DNA from: CAZYXZ01 sp964651395
Lineage (GTDB): Bacteria > Actinomycetota > Actinomycetes > BP-191
Reading direction: 5' to 3'
Assembly: GCA_964651395.1 (NCBI GenBank)
Contig: CAZYXZ010000051.1
Location: 1 to 23,705 of the forward strand
DNA length: 23,705 nucleotides
Part shown: in pieces, positions 6,774 to 14,280 of the stretch
How the letters are laid out: every line of letters begins with the position of its first letter
How positions within the stretch are numbered: position 1 is the first letter of the stretch
Made by a program: the position numbers and the translations under genes
The notes under the pieces: model-generated
What the model was told of the DNA's origin: nothing
What the model saw: only the letters and a program-made list of their open reading frames with translations
The model's database searches: none

Positions 6774-7565
6774 GTGAGCGACGTGAAGGAAGAACTGGCC
6801 GAGGCCGGCGTACGGCTGGAGATCACCGATCAGGTGGCCCGGGTCACGCTCGACCGGCCGGAGAAGCGCAACGCCCAGACACCCGCGATGTGGTCGGCCT
6901 TGGCCGCACTCGGCCGCTCCCTGCCCGGCGACGTTCGCGTGGTCGTCCTGCGAGGCAACGGCGCCGGGTTCTCAGCCGGTCTGGACCTGGCCATGTTCAC
7001 CCCGGAGGGCCTGCCCGGGGCGAGGAGCTTCGTGGAGATGGCGGCACTGCCGGACGCCGAGGCGGACGCGGTGGTCGCCGGCTACCAGGAGGCGTTCACC
7101 TGGTGGTCGCGCCCGGACATCGTGTCGATCGCGGGAGTGCAGGGGCACGCCATCGGTGCGGGCTTCCAGCTGGCCCTCGGCTGCGACTTCAGGGTCGCCG
7201 CGGACAACGCGCTGTTCACGATGGCCGAGACCAGTCGTGGCATCGTCCCGGATCTGAGCGGTACCGGTCGGCTGGTCGACCTCGTGGGTACGACGCGCGC
7301 CCTCGACATCTGCGTCACCGGCCGGCGCGTGGACGCGGCGGAGGCGATGCGGATCGGCCTGGTCGACCGGGTCTGTGCTCTCGACGACCTGGACGCGGCC
7401 GTCGAGGAGCTGGTCGCTACCGTGCTGGCTCCGTTGCGCGACGCGGTCGTCGAGACCAAGGCGTTGATCACGGGTGCACGCGGCCGATCGACCGCGGAAC
7501 GACTGGCCGCCGAGCGGGCCGCGCAGATGCGACGCCTGCGCGACCTCGCCGGCGTGGGGGAGTAG
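6774..7565 (+). CDS. Enoyl-CoA hydratase/isomerase family protein (crotonase)
   Basis: A 263-aa crotonase-fold enzyme acting on acyl-CoA thioesters. The oxyanion-hole segments are GNGAGFSAGLDL (61-72) and GHAIGAGFQLALGCDF (124-139); the RPEKRNAQ segment (28-35) is typical of the N-terminus. Of the two catalytic glutamates of classical hydratases, the first position is Gln132 while the second is Glu152 (AETSRG), so simple hydration may not be its reaction; an isomerase, a lyase-like reaction or another crotonase chemistry is possible. The GTG at 6774 has AGAGGG seven bases upstream. It ends 2 nt before the acyl-CoA dehydrogenase, so the two probably act on the same acyl-CoA route. Longer in-frame readings extend back through the H1-like gene and are rejected. 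Confidence 0.9.
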   Translation: MSDVKEELAEAGVRLEITDQVARVTLDRPEKRNAQTPAMWSALAALGRSLPGDVRVVVLRGNGAGFSAGLDLAMFTPEGLPGARSFVEMAALPDAEADAVVAGYQEAFTWWSRPDIVSIAGVQGHAIGAGFQLALGCDFRVAADNALFTMAETSRGIVPDLSGTGRLVDLVGTTRALDICVTGRRVDAAEAMRIGLVDRVCALDDLDAAVEELVATVLAPLRDAVVETKALITGARGRSTAERLAAERAAQMRRLRDLAGVGE

Positions 7566-7567
7566 CG

Positions 7568-8719
7568 ATGGACCTCGCCCTGTCGCCGGACCAGGACGCG
7601 GTGCGCAAGGCCGCGCGCGAATGGGTCGACGCGGTCGTGGTGCCCCCGTCGCTCGAGAACGACCGGACGGAGCGTTTCCCGCAGGAGGCGCTGGACGGAC
7701 TGCGCGAGACCGGTTGGATCGGCATGTCGATCCCCGAGGAGTACGGCGGCGGCGGCGCAGACCCGCTCAGCTACGCGCTGGTGATCGAGGAGCTCGGCCG
7801 CGGGGACGCGAACGTGCGCTCCATCGTGTCGGTCCATCTGGGCCTGGTCTCCGGCAGCATCGTCCGCTGGGGCAGCGCAGAGCAGAAGCAGCGGTGGCTG
7901 CCGCGGCTGGCCAGCGGCGAGGCGCTCGGCTGCTTCTGCCTGACCGAGCCGGACCACGGCAGCGATCCAGCGTCGTTGAAGGCCACGGCGGTGCGCACCG
8001 ACGACGGGTACCTCCTCAACGGGCACAAGATGTTCATCACGAACGGGGGGATCGCCGGCCTGGCGCTGGTGATGGCACGCACGGGCGGGCCGGGGCCGAA
8101 GGGAATCAGCGCATTCCTGGTGCCCACCGAGACGCCCGGCTTCAGCGCCCAGGCCGTGCACGGCAAGCTCGGCCTGCGCTCCTGCGACACGGCGGAGATC
8201 ACGCTGACGGACGTCGCCGTCGGTGCCGAGGCGCTGCTCGGCCAGGAGGGCGACGGCTTCAAGGTGGCCATGAGCGCGCTCGACGACGGGCGGATCAGCC
8301 TCGCCGCGTCGTGCACCGGGCTGGGTCAGGCCTGCCTCGAGCAGATGGTGAAGTACGCGACCCAACGGCAGCAGTTCGGCCGGCCGATCGCCTCGTTCCA
8401 GCTGGTCCAGGCGCTCATCGCCGACACGGCCGTGGAGGTCAACGCCGCCCGCCTGCTGACCTGGCAGGCGGCCGACCACAAAGCCCGGGGCCTGAGCTAC
8501 ACGCTCCAGGCGAGCATCGCGAAGTACTACGCGTCCGAGATGGCCGTCCGGGCGGCCAATGCGGCGGTCCAGGTACACGGCGGCTACGGCTATATCGACG
8601 AGTTCCCGGTCGGGAAGTACCTACGGGATGCCCGCGTTACGACTTTGTACGAGGGCACGAGTCAGATCCAGCAGCTGCTCATCGGTCGCGCCATGACCGG
8701 CGAGTCGGCGTTCGTCTAA
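7568..8719 (+). CDS. Acyl-CoA dehydrogenase
   Basis: A 383-aa FAD enzyme that introduces the alpha-beta double bond into acyl-CoA. Visible features are the N-terminal helical part with IPEEYGGGGADPLSYALVIEELGRGDANV, the FAD/substrate segment CFCLTEPDHGSDPASLKATA, KMFITNGGIAGLALVMART, and the C-terminal QVHGGYGYIDEFPVGKYLRDARVTTLYEGTSQIQ. The catalytic base is most likely Glu362 in YEGTSQIQ, the position used in short-chain, butyryl-type members. Length and domain order are normal. The start follows the crotonase stop by 2 nt, and the ABC exporter begins 11 nt after its stop, indicating one operon. Confidence 0.95.
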   Translation: MDLALSPDQDAVRKAAREWVDAVVVPPSLENDRTERFPQEALDGLRETGWIGMSIPEEYGGGGADPLSYALVIEELGRGDANVRSIVSVHLGLVSGSIVRWGSAEQKQRWLPRLASGEALGCFCLTEPDHGSDPASLKATAVRTDDGYLLNGHKMFITNGGIAGLALVMARTGGPGPKGISAFLVPTETPGFSAQAVHGKLGLRSCDTAEITLTDVAVGAEALLGQEGDGFKVAMSALDDGRISLAASCTGLGQACLEQMVKYATQRQQFGRPIASFQLVQALIADTAVEVNAARLLTWQAADHKARGLSYTLQASIAKYYASEMAVRAANAAVQVHGGYGYIDEFPVGKYLRDARVTTLYEGTSQIQQLLIGRAMTGESAFV

Positions 8720-8730
8720 GGGGAACCGAC

Positions 8731-10593
8731 ATCGCGGACTGGCAGACGCTCCACTCGTTCAACCGGGACCGCTCCGTCGTCCAGCGGAAGATCTCCCGGG
8801 ACGTCGTACGCCGGGTGTTCGCGTTCGGCCGTCCTTACCGGCGTGAGCTGACCTGGTTCATTGTCCTGACCGTTGCCGGAGCGGTCACGGGCGTCGTTCC
8901 GGCGCTGCTGTTCAAGCGGCTGATCGACACCGCCATCCCGCAGCACGACGAGGGCATGGTCGGCGTCATCTTCGGTTGCGCCGTCGTCCTGGTGTTCTTC
9001 GACGCGATGGTGTCGCTGGCCACCCGGTTCTTCTCCTCCCGCATCGGAGAGGGACTGATCTACGACCTGCGCAGCCAGGTCTTCGAGCACGTCCAGCGCA
9101 TGCCGATCGCGTTCTTCACCCGCACGCAGACCGGCGCGCTGGTCAGCCGGCTGAACAGCGACGTGATCGGCGCCCAGCAGGCGTTCACCTCGACGCTGTC
9201 CGGTGTGCTGTCCAACGCGATCGCGCTGGCCATCACCCTGCCGCTGATGTTCGTCCTGTCCTGGCAGATCACGCTGCTCTCGCTGCTGCTCGTCCCGCTG
9301 TTCCTCTATCCGGCGCGCCGCTTCGGCAACCGGCTGCAGGCCATCACCCGGGAGGGCATGGTCCTCAACGCCGAGATGCACAACACGATGACCGAGCGCT
9401 TCAACGTGTCCGGCGCGCTGCTGGTGAAGCTGTTCGGCAGGCCGCAGCAGGAGTCGGAGAACTTCAGCGGCCGGGCCGGGCGGGTCCGCGACATCGGCGT
9501 GAAGTCGGCCATGTTCAGCCGTGCCTTCTTCGTCGCGCTGCAGGTGGTGGCCGGCCTGGCCACTGCCCTCGTCTATGGGCTCGGCGGCTGGCAGGCCGTA
9601 CGCGGCAACCTGACTACCGGCGACCTGGTCGCGCTGACCACCCTGCTGGGGCGTCTCTACGGGCCGCTCACAGCGCTGTCCAACCTGCGCGTCGACATCA
9701 TGACCGCCCTGGTCTCGTTCGAGCGGGTCTTCGAGGTGCTCGACCTGCCGCCGCTCATCCAGGACCGCGAGGAGGCCGTACCCCTGCCGAACGTGGCGGC
9801 CTCGGTGGAGTTCGACCACGTCGACTTCCGTTACCCGACGCCGGACGAGGTGTCACTCGCCTCGCTGGAGTCGGTCGCGGTGACCGACAGCGGCCGGTCG
9901 GCGCAGGTGCTCTTCGACGTGAGCTTTCGGGCGGAGCCCGGGCAGATGGTCGCTCTCGTGGGTCCCTCAGGTGCCGGCAAGACGACGATCTCCATGCTGC
10001 CGACGCGCATGTACGACGTGCAGTCCGGTGCAGTCCGCGTGGGGGGCCAGGACGTCCGCGACGTCACCCTCGCCTCGCTGTCCGCGGCGATCGGCGCGGT
10101 GACCCAGGAAGCGCACTTGTTCCACGACACGATCCTGGCCAACCTGCTCTACGCGAAGCCCGTGGCCACGACGGAGGAGGTCGAGCAGGCCTGCCGCGAC
10201 GCGCAGATCCACGACCTGATCGCGAGCCTGCCGGACGGCTACGACACGGTCGTAGGCGACCGCGGCTACCGTCTCTCCGGCGGCGAGAAGCAGCGCCTGG
10301 CCATCGCGCGCCTGCTGCTCAAGGCGCCGGGCATCGTCATCCTCGACGAGGCCACCGCGCACCTGGACAGCGAGTCCGAGCTCGCGGTCCAGGTGGCGCT
10401 GAAGACCGCGCTGCAGGGGCGCACCTCGCTGGTGATCGCGCACCGGCTGTCCACGATCCGCGACGCCGACCTGATCCTCGTCGTCGACGGCGGCCGCGTC
10501 GTGCAGCAGGGCACCCACGAGGAGCTCATCGCCGAGGGCGGCCTCTACTCCGAGCTCTACCACACGCAGTTCGCCCGCCAGCCCGTCGCATAG
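8731..10593 (+). CDS. ABC exporter, fused membrane and ATPase domains
   Basis: A half-transporter of about 620 aa: six membrane segments in residues about 40-330, then an ATPase domain with Walker A GPSGAGKTT (411-419), Q-loop Gln459, signature LSGGE (515-519), Walker B ending ILDE (537-540) and H-loop His571. A Ser/Val-rich insertion at about 373-392 sits after FRYP in the ATPase domain. Substrate is unknown; MsbA-like lipid or drug export is the general role of the family. No ATG, GTG or TTG precedes the conserved N-terminus ADWQTLHSFNRDRSVVQRK. I place the start at ATC 8731 because AAGGGGA lies six bases before it; the first canonical alternative, GTG 8815, lacks a ribosome site and drops 28 residues. 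It converges on the SDR gene with a 4-nt gap. Confidence 0.88.
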   Translation: MADWQTLHSFNRDRSVVQRKISRDVVRRVFAFGRPYRRELTWFIVLTVAGAVTGVVPALLFKRLIDTAIPQHDEGMVGVIFGCAVVLVFFDAMVSLATRFFSSRIGEGLIYDLRSQVFEHVQRMPIAFFTRTQTGALVSRLNSDVIGAQQAFTSTLSGVLSNAIALAITLPLMFVLSWQITLLSLLLVPLFLYPARRFGNRLQAITREGMVLNAEMHNTMTERFNVSGALLVKLFGRPQQESENFSGRAGRVRDIGVKSAMFSRAFFVALQVVAGLATALVYGLGGWQAVRGNLTTGDLVALTTLLGRLYGPLTALSNLRVDIMTALVSFERVFEVLDLPPLIQDREEAVPLPNVAASVEFDHVDFRYPTPDEVSLASLESVAVTDSGRSAQVLFDVSFRAEPGQMVALVGPSGAGKTTISMLPTRMYDVQSGAVRVGGQDVRDVTLASLSAAIGAVTQEAHLFHDTILANLLYAKPVATTEEVEQACRDAQIHDLIASLPDGYDTVVGDRGYRLSGGEKQRLAIARLLLKAPGIVILDEATAHLDSESELAVQVALKTALQGRTSLVIAHRLSTIRDADLILVVDGGRVVQQGTHEELIAEGGLYSELYHTQFARQPVA

Positions 10594-10597
10594 GCGG

Positions 10598-11335
10598 CTA
10601 GAGCGCGCGGAGGGCGCCGCCGTCGACGGGGATGACCGAGCCGGAGACGTACGACGCAGCCGGTGACAGCACGAAGGCGGCTACCCGGCCGAACTCGTCC
10701 GGCTCGCCGTACCGGCCGAGAGGGATCGCCGACTCGTGGTGCGCCCGCGAGGCGGCCGCGTCACCGCTGAGCGCGTCCAGCTGCGCCAGCCGATCGGTCG
10801 CGACACGACCCGGCATGAGTGCGTTGACGCGGATGCCCCGCGGCCCGAGCTCGTCGGCGAGCTGCTTGGTGAGCATCGCGAGGCCAGGCCGCAACCCGTT
10901 GCTGGTCGCGAGGCCGCCGACCGGCGACTTCACCGACGTGGAGAGCACGAAAGCGATCGCGCCGCCGTCGCCGAGCTCCTCTGCGACGCGCCGGGCCAGG
11001 CGCAGGGGCCCGAGGAAGACCGACTCGAAGGCAGTGCGCCAGACGTCGTCCGGTGTCGTGCTGGCCAGCCCGGGAGCGGGGCCGCCGACGGACAGGAGTG
11101 CCCCGTCGACCCGGCCGTACTGCTCGAGCGCCGCAGCGACCAGCCGTTCGGCGGATGTCGGATCGGCCAGGTCGGCCTCGACGAGGTGGACGCGCTCGCC
11201 GCCCAGAGACGTGTGCGTACGGGCGCCGATCACGACGGAGGCGCCCTCGGCGAGCAGGACGTCGGCCGTGGCGCGGCCTAGTCCGCGGCTCCCGCCGCTC
11301 ACGACGAAGCACCGGCCGGCCAGTCCCAGGTCCAC
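10598..11335 (-). CDS. Atypical SDR-family protein (BKR-like, degenerate active site)
   Basis: A 245-aa Rossmann-fold protein resembling 3-oxoacyl reductases. The nucleotide loop is SGGSRGLG (13-20) rather than TGxxxGxG; the usual NAG motif reads VGG (83-85). By alignment on the helix ending LTKQLADEL, the catalytic Tyr is Ser145 and the catalytic Lys is Arg149 (TSNGLR, 144-149), while the preceding serine region LSTSVKSPVG is kept. I recall a subgroup of SDR proteins described as lacking a proper catalytic tetrad, and this fits it. Ordinary reductase activity is therefore doubtful. The C-terminal VIPVDGGALRAL is standard. The gene starts at GTG 11335, 9 nt downstream of the acnR stop on the same strand, so the two may be co-transcribed. 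Confidence 0.9.
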   Translation of the reverse strand: MDLGLAGRCFVVSGGSRGLGRATADVLLAEGASVVIGARTHTSLGGERVHLVEADLADPTSAERLVAAALEQYGRVDGALLSVGGPAPGLASTTPDDVWRTAFESVFLGPLRLARRVAEELGDGGAIAFVLSTSVKSPVGGLATSNGLRPGLAMLTKQLADELGPRGIRVNALMPGRVATDRLAQLDALSGDAAASRAHHESAIPLGRYGEPDEFGRVAAFVLSPAASYVSGSVIPVDGGALRAL

Positions 11336-11344
11336 GCGGGCAGC

Positions 11345-11905
11345 CTAGGACGGTCGGCGCACCGCCGCCTCCACGAGGTCGAGCACCGCGTCCACGTCGA
11401 CCGTCGACATGCCCATGGCCCGGTGCAGCACCAGGCCGTCGAGCACGAGTGTGAGGAAGGCCACGAGCGTCTCGACCGGTACGTCGTCCCGCAGCTGGCC
11501 GGCGTCCCGTTGCCTCTCCAGCCGGGCCTGGGCTGCCACCGTCAGCTTGCGCGTCCGGGCAGCCCAGCGCCTGCGGAAGGCAGGGTCGGTGCGAAGCCGG
11601 CGGCTGACCTCGAGCTGGCTGCCCAGCCAGCCGGGGTCGCGGTCGCGCAGGTCGCGCATCACCTGCACCAGTCCGTGCTCGGCGACGATCGCAGCCATCT
11701 CCATCGCATCGTCCTCCGCGACGGCGAGGAACAGGGATTCCTTGTCCCGGAAGTGGTGGAAGATCGCGCCGCGGGAGAGGCCGATCTCCTCCTCGAGGCG
11801 GACGACGGTCGCACCCTCGAAGCCATGGCGCGCGAAGCAGCGCCGCGAACCGGCCAGAATGCTCCGGCGGGTAGCGTCCAGCTGCTCGGGACTCACCTTC
11901 GGCAT
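11345..11905 (-). CDS. acnR: TetR-family repressor, AcnR-like
   Basis: A 186-aa TetR-type regulator. The DNA-binding region is residues about 10-60, with ILAGSRRCFARHGFEGATVVRLEEEIGLSRGAIFHHFRDKESLF; this and the following EDDAMEMAAIVAEHGLVQVMRD closely resemble Corynebacterium glutamicum AcnR, the aconitase repressor, as I remember its sequence. The C-terminal part keeps LEVSRRLRTDPAFRRRW and VDLVEAAVRR-like endings. The ATG at 11905 is six bases past a TATAGT box, suggesting a leaderless transcript; reading further upstream to 11995 would cross the promoter. It is divergent from the aconitase gene, which makes direct control of that gene likely. The gene name rests on similarity and neighbourhood. 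Confidence 0.88.
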   Translation of the reverse strand: MPKVSPEQLDATRRSILAGSRRCFARHGFEGATVVRLEEEIGLSRGAIFHHFRDKESLFLAVAEDDAMEMAAIVAEHGLVQVMRDLRDRDPGWLGSQLEVSRRLRTDPAFRRRWAARTRKLTVAAQARLERQRDAGQLRDDVPVETLVAFLTLVLDGLVLHRAMGMSTVDVDAVLDLVEAAVRRPS

Positions 11906-11917
11906 GCGCCGACTATA
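11906..11917 (-). promoter_or_regulatory. -10 box of a leaderless acnR transcript
   Basis: On the minus strand TATAGT (11917-11912) matches the -10 consensus in five of six positions. Exactly six bases separate it from the ATG at 11905, which would put the transcription start on the A of the start codon. No good -35 is visible at the usual distance. Confidence 0.42.
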
Positions 11918-11921
11918 CAAA

Positions 11922-11937
11922 CCGTACGTACGTCTTG
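11922..11937. promoter_or_regulatory. Probable AcnR operator between acnR and aconitase
   Basis: CCGTACGTACGTCTTG contains the perfect 10-bp palindrome CGTACGTACG (11923-11932). From memory, the C. glutamicum AcnR motif is CAGnACnnncGTACTG; this site agrees at most fixed positions (C.G.AC, C, GT, TG). It overlaps the first three bases of the aconitase -35 hexamer and lies just upstream of the acnR -10 box, so one bound dimer could block both promoters. Confidence 0.5.
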
Positions 11938-11963
11938 CTAGAGCGAACCGGCGAGAATATGCT
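11935..11963 (+). promoter_or_regulatory. Likely sigma-A promoter of the aconitase gene
   Basis: TTGCTA (11935-11940), a 17-nt spacer and TATGCT (11958-11963) each match the sigma-A consensus at four of six positions. The start of transcription would fall near 11970, giving a leader of about 30 nt that includes AGGAG at 11987-11991. Confidence 0.5.
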
Positions 11964-12000
11964 CGACGGGACGCGCCGACAGCGACAGGAGCCACCGCCG

Positions 12001-14280
12001 ATGAGCAGCCCCGAGACCGCCGGACTGTCCACCCCCGTGGAGCTCATCGAGCGCCTGTACGCGCGGCTGCCGGAGCGCGTCGGCCTCGCGCGGCGGCGTC
12101 TCGGACGGCCGCTCACGTACACGGAGAAGGTGCTGTTCAACCACATGCGCGACCCCGAGAACCAGGGGGTCGCGCGCGGGAAGGACTACGGCGAGTACCT
12201 GCCGGACCGGGTGGCCATGCAGGACGCGACGGCGCAGATGGCGCTCCTGCAGTTCATGACCGCGCGGTTGCCCCAGGTCGCCGTCCCCACCACGGTGCAC
12301 TGCGACCACCTGATCCAGGCCTACGTCGACGCGGACAAGGACCTGGCGGTCGCCGTCGACACCAACCGCGAGGTCTACGACTTCCTGCACGACGTGTCGG
12401 CGAAGTACGGCATCGGCTTCTGGAAGCCGGGGTCCGGGATCATCCACCAGGTCGTCCTGGAGCACTACGCGTTCCCCGGCGGGATGATGATCGGTACCGA
12501 CTCGCACACGCCCAACGCGGGTGGCCTTGGCATGGTCGCGATCGGCGTCGGCGGGGCCGACGCGGTGGACGTCATGACCGGGGGGCCGTTCGGCGTCCGC
12601 GTCCCGCTGCTGATCGGCGTGCGGCTCACCGGCGCGCCGACGGGCTGGACGAGTGCCAAGGACGTCATCCTCAAGCTGGCCGGCATCCTCACCGTCAAGG
12701 GCGGCACCGGTGCCATCGTCGAGTACTTCGGGCCGGGCACCGCCGCCCTGTCCGCGACGGGCAAGGGCACCAGCTGCAACATGGGCGCCGAGCTCGGAGC
12801 CACCACGAGCCTGTTCCCGTACGACGAGCGCATGGCCGCGTACCTGAAGAGCACCGGCCGCGAGGAGTACGCCGACCTCGCCGACTCCGTGGCCGAACAC
12901 CTGCGGGCCGACGACGAGGTGGAGGCCGACCCGGAGCGATTCTTCGACCGGGTCGTCGAGATCGACCTGTCCGCGCTGGAGCCGCACATCGTCGGTCCGC
13001 ACACGCCCGACCTGGCGCGCCCGGTGTCGCAGATGGGCGCCGACGCCGAGCGTGAGGGCTACCCGATCGCGATCTCCAACGCCCTGGTCGGCTCGTGCAC
13101 CAACTCCTCGTACGAGGACATCACGCGTGCGGCGCACATCGCGCGGCAGGCATCGGCGCACGGTGTGCGGTCCGCGGTGCCGCTGCTCATCACACCGGGC
13201 TCCGAGCAGGTGCGGGCCACCATCGAGCGGGACGGCTTGATCGACGCCCTGGAGGCGATCGGCGCGACCGTGCTCGCCAACGCCTGCGGGCCGTGCATCG
13301 GCCAGTGGAAGCGCGACGACATCACGGCGGGGGAGCGCAACTCGATCCTCACGTCGTACAACCGCAACTTCCCCAAGCGCAACGACGGCAACGCGGAGAC
13401 GCTGGCCTTCATCGCGTCGCCGGAGATCGTCGTCGCGCAGGCGCTCGCCGGCCGGCTGGACTTCGACCCGATGACCGACGAGCTCATGGGTGGGGACGGC
13501 ATGCCGTTCCGGCTGAGCGCCCCCGAGGGCGAGGAGCTGCCGGACCGCGGCTTCGACCCGGGGGAGCTCGGCTTCGTCACGCCGCCGGCCGACGGTTCGG
13601 GCATCGAGGTGCGGGTGGATCCCGCTTCGGATCGGCTGCAGCTGCTCGAGCCGTTCCCGGCGTGGGACGGCAAGGACTTCGAGGACCTGCCCGTGCTGCT
13701 CAAGGCCAAGGGCAAGTGCACGACCGACCACATCTCGGCCGCCGGCCCCTGGCTGCGCTACCGCGGCCACCTCGAGAACATCAGCGGCAACCTCTACCTC
13801 GGTGCCGTCAACGCGTTCACCGACGAGACCGGCGCCGGGCTCGACGTCCTCGACGGGCAGACCAAGCCGTTCCCGGAGGTCGCCAAGCACTACGCCGAGG
13901 AAGGCGTGCCGTGGGTGATGGTGGGTGACGAGAACTACGGAGAGGGCTCGTCGCGCGAGCACGCCGCGATGGAGCCGCGCTACCGCAACGGCAGGGCGAT
14001 CCTGGCCCGCTCGTTCGCCCGGATCGCCGAGACGAACCTCAAGAAGCAAGGACTGCTGCCGCTGACCTTCGCCGACCCGGCGTCCTACGACGTCATCCGC
14101 GCCGACGACCGGGTCTCGATCCGGGGGCTGGCCGACCTCGCGCCAGGCCGCCCGGTCGACGTCTTCGTTCGGCACGCGGACGGCTCGGAGGAGCGGTTCC
14201 AGACCACGCACACGCTGTCGGAGGAGCACATCAGCTGGTTCCGCGCCGGCAGCGCGCTCAACGTGCTCACTGCCGGCTAG
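12001..14280 (+). CDS. Aconitate hydratase, mitochondrial type
   Basis: A 759-aa aconitase interconverting citrate and isocitrate in the TCA cycle. The [4Fe-4S] ligands are Cys366 (GSCTNSSYED), Cys429 and Cys432 (ANACGPCIGQW), with the same 63- and 3-residue spacing as pig mitochondrial aconitase (358, 421, 424). Other marks are TDSHTPNAGGLG (166-177), YNRNFPKRNDGN, GKCTTDHISAAGPWL and GDENYGEGSSREHAAMEPR, the last holding substrate-binding arginine and serine. The length and motifs place it with the mitochondrial-type family rather than the roughly 900-aa AcnA/IRP type common in actinobacteria, so I leave the symbol blank. ATG 12001 has AGGAG nine bases upstream. Its TAG shares CTAG with the stop of the convergent alcohol dehydrogenase. 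Confidence 0.96.
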   Translation: MSSPETAGLSTPVELIERLYARLPERVGLARRRLGRPLTYTEKVLFNHMRDPENQGVARGKDYGEYLPDRVAMQDATAQMALLQFMTARLPQVAVPTTVHCDHLIQAYVDADKDLAVAVDTNREVYDFLHDVSAKYGIGFWKPGSGIIHQVVLEHYAFPGGMMIGTDSHTPNAGGLGMVAIGVGGADAVDVMTGGPFGVRVPLLIGVRLTGAPTGWTSAKDVILKLAGILTVKGGTGAIVEYFGPGTAALSATGKGTSCNMGAELGATTSLFPYDERMAAYLKSTGREEYADLADSVAEHLRADDEVEADPERFFDRVVEIDLSALEPHIVGPHTPDLARPVSQMGADAEREGYPIAISNALVGSCTNSSYEDITRAAHIARQASAHGVRSAVPLLITPGSEQVRATIERDGLIDALEAIGATVLANACGPCIGQWKRDDITAGERNSILTSYNRNFPKRNDGNAETLAFIASPEIVVAQALAGRLDFDPMTDELMGGDGMPFRLSAPEGEELPDRGFDPGELGFVTPPADGSGIEVRVDPASDRLQLLEPFPAWDGKDFEDLPVLLKAKGKCTTDHISAAGPWLRYRGHLENISGNLYLGAVNAFTDETGAGLDVLDGQTKPFPEVAKHYAEEGVPWVMVGDENYGEGSSREHAAMEPRYRNGRAILARSFARIAETNLKKQGLLPLTFADPASYDVIRADDRVSIRGLADLAPGRPVDVFVRHADGSEERFQTTHTLSEEHISWFRAGSALNVLTAG

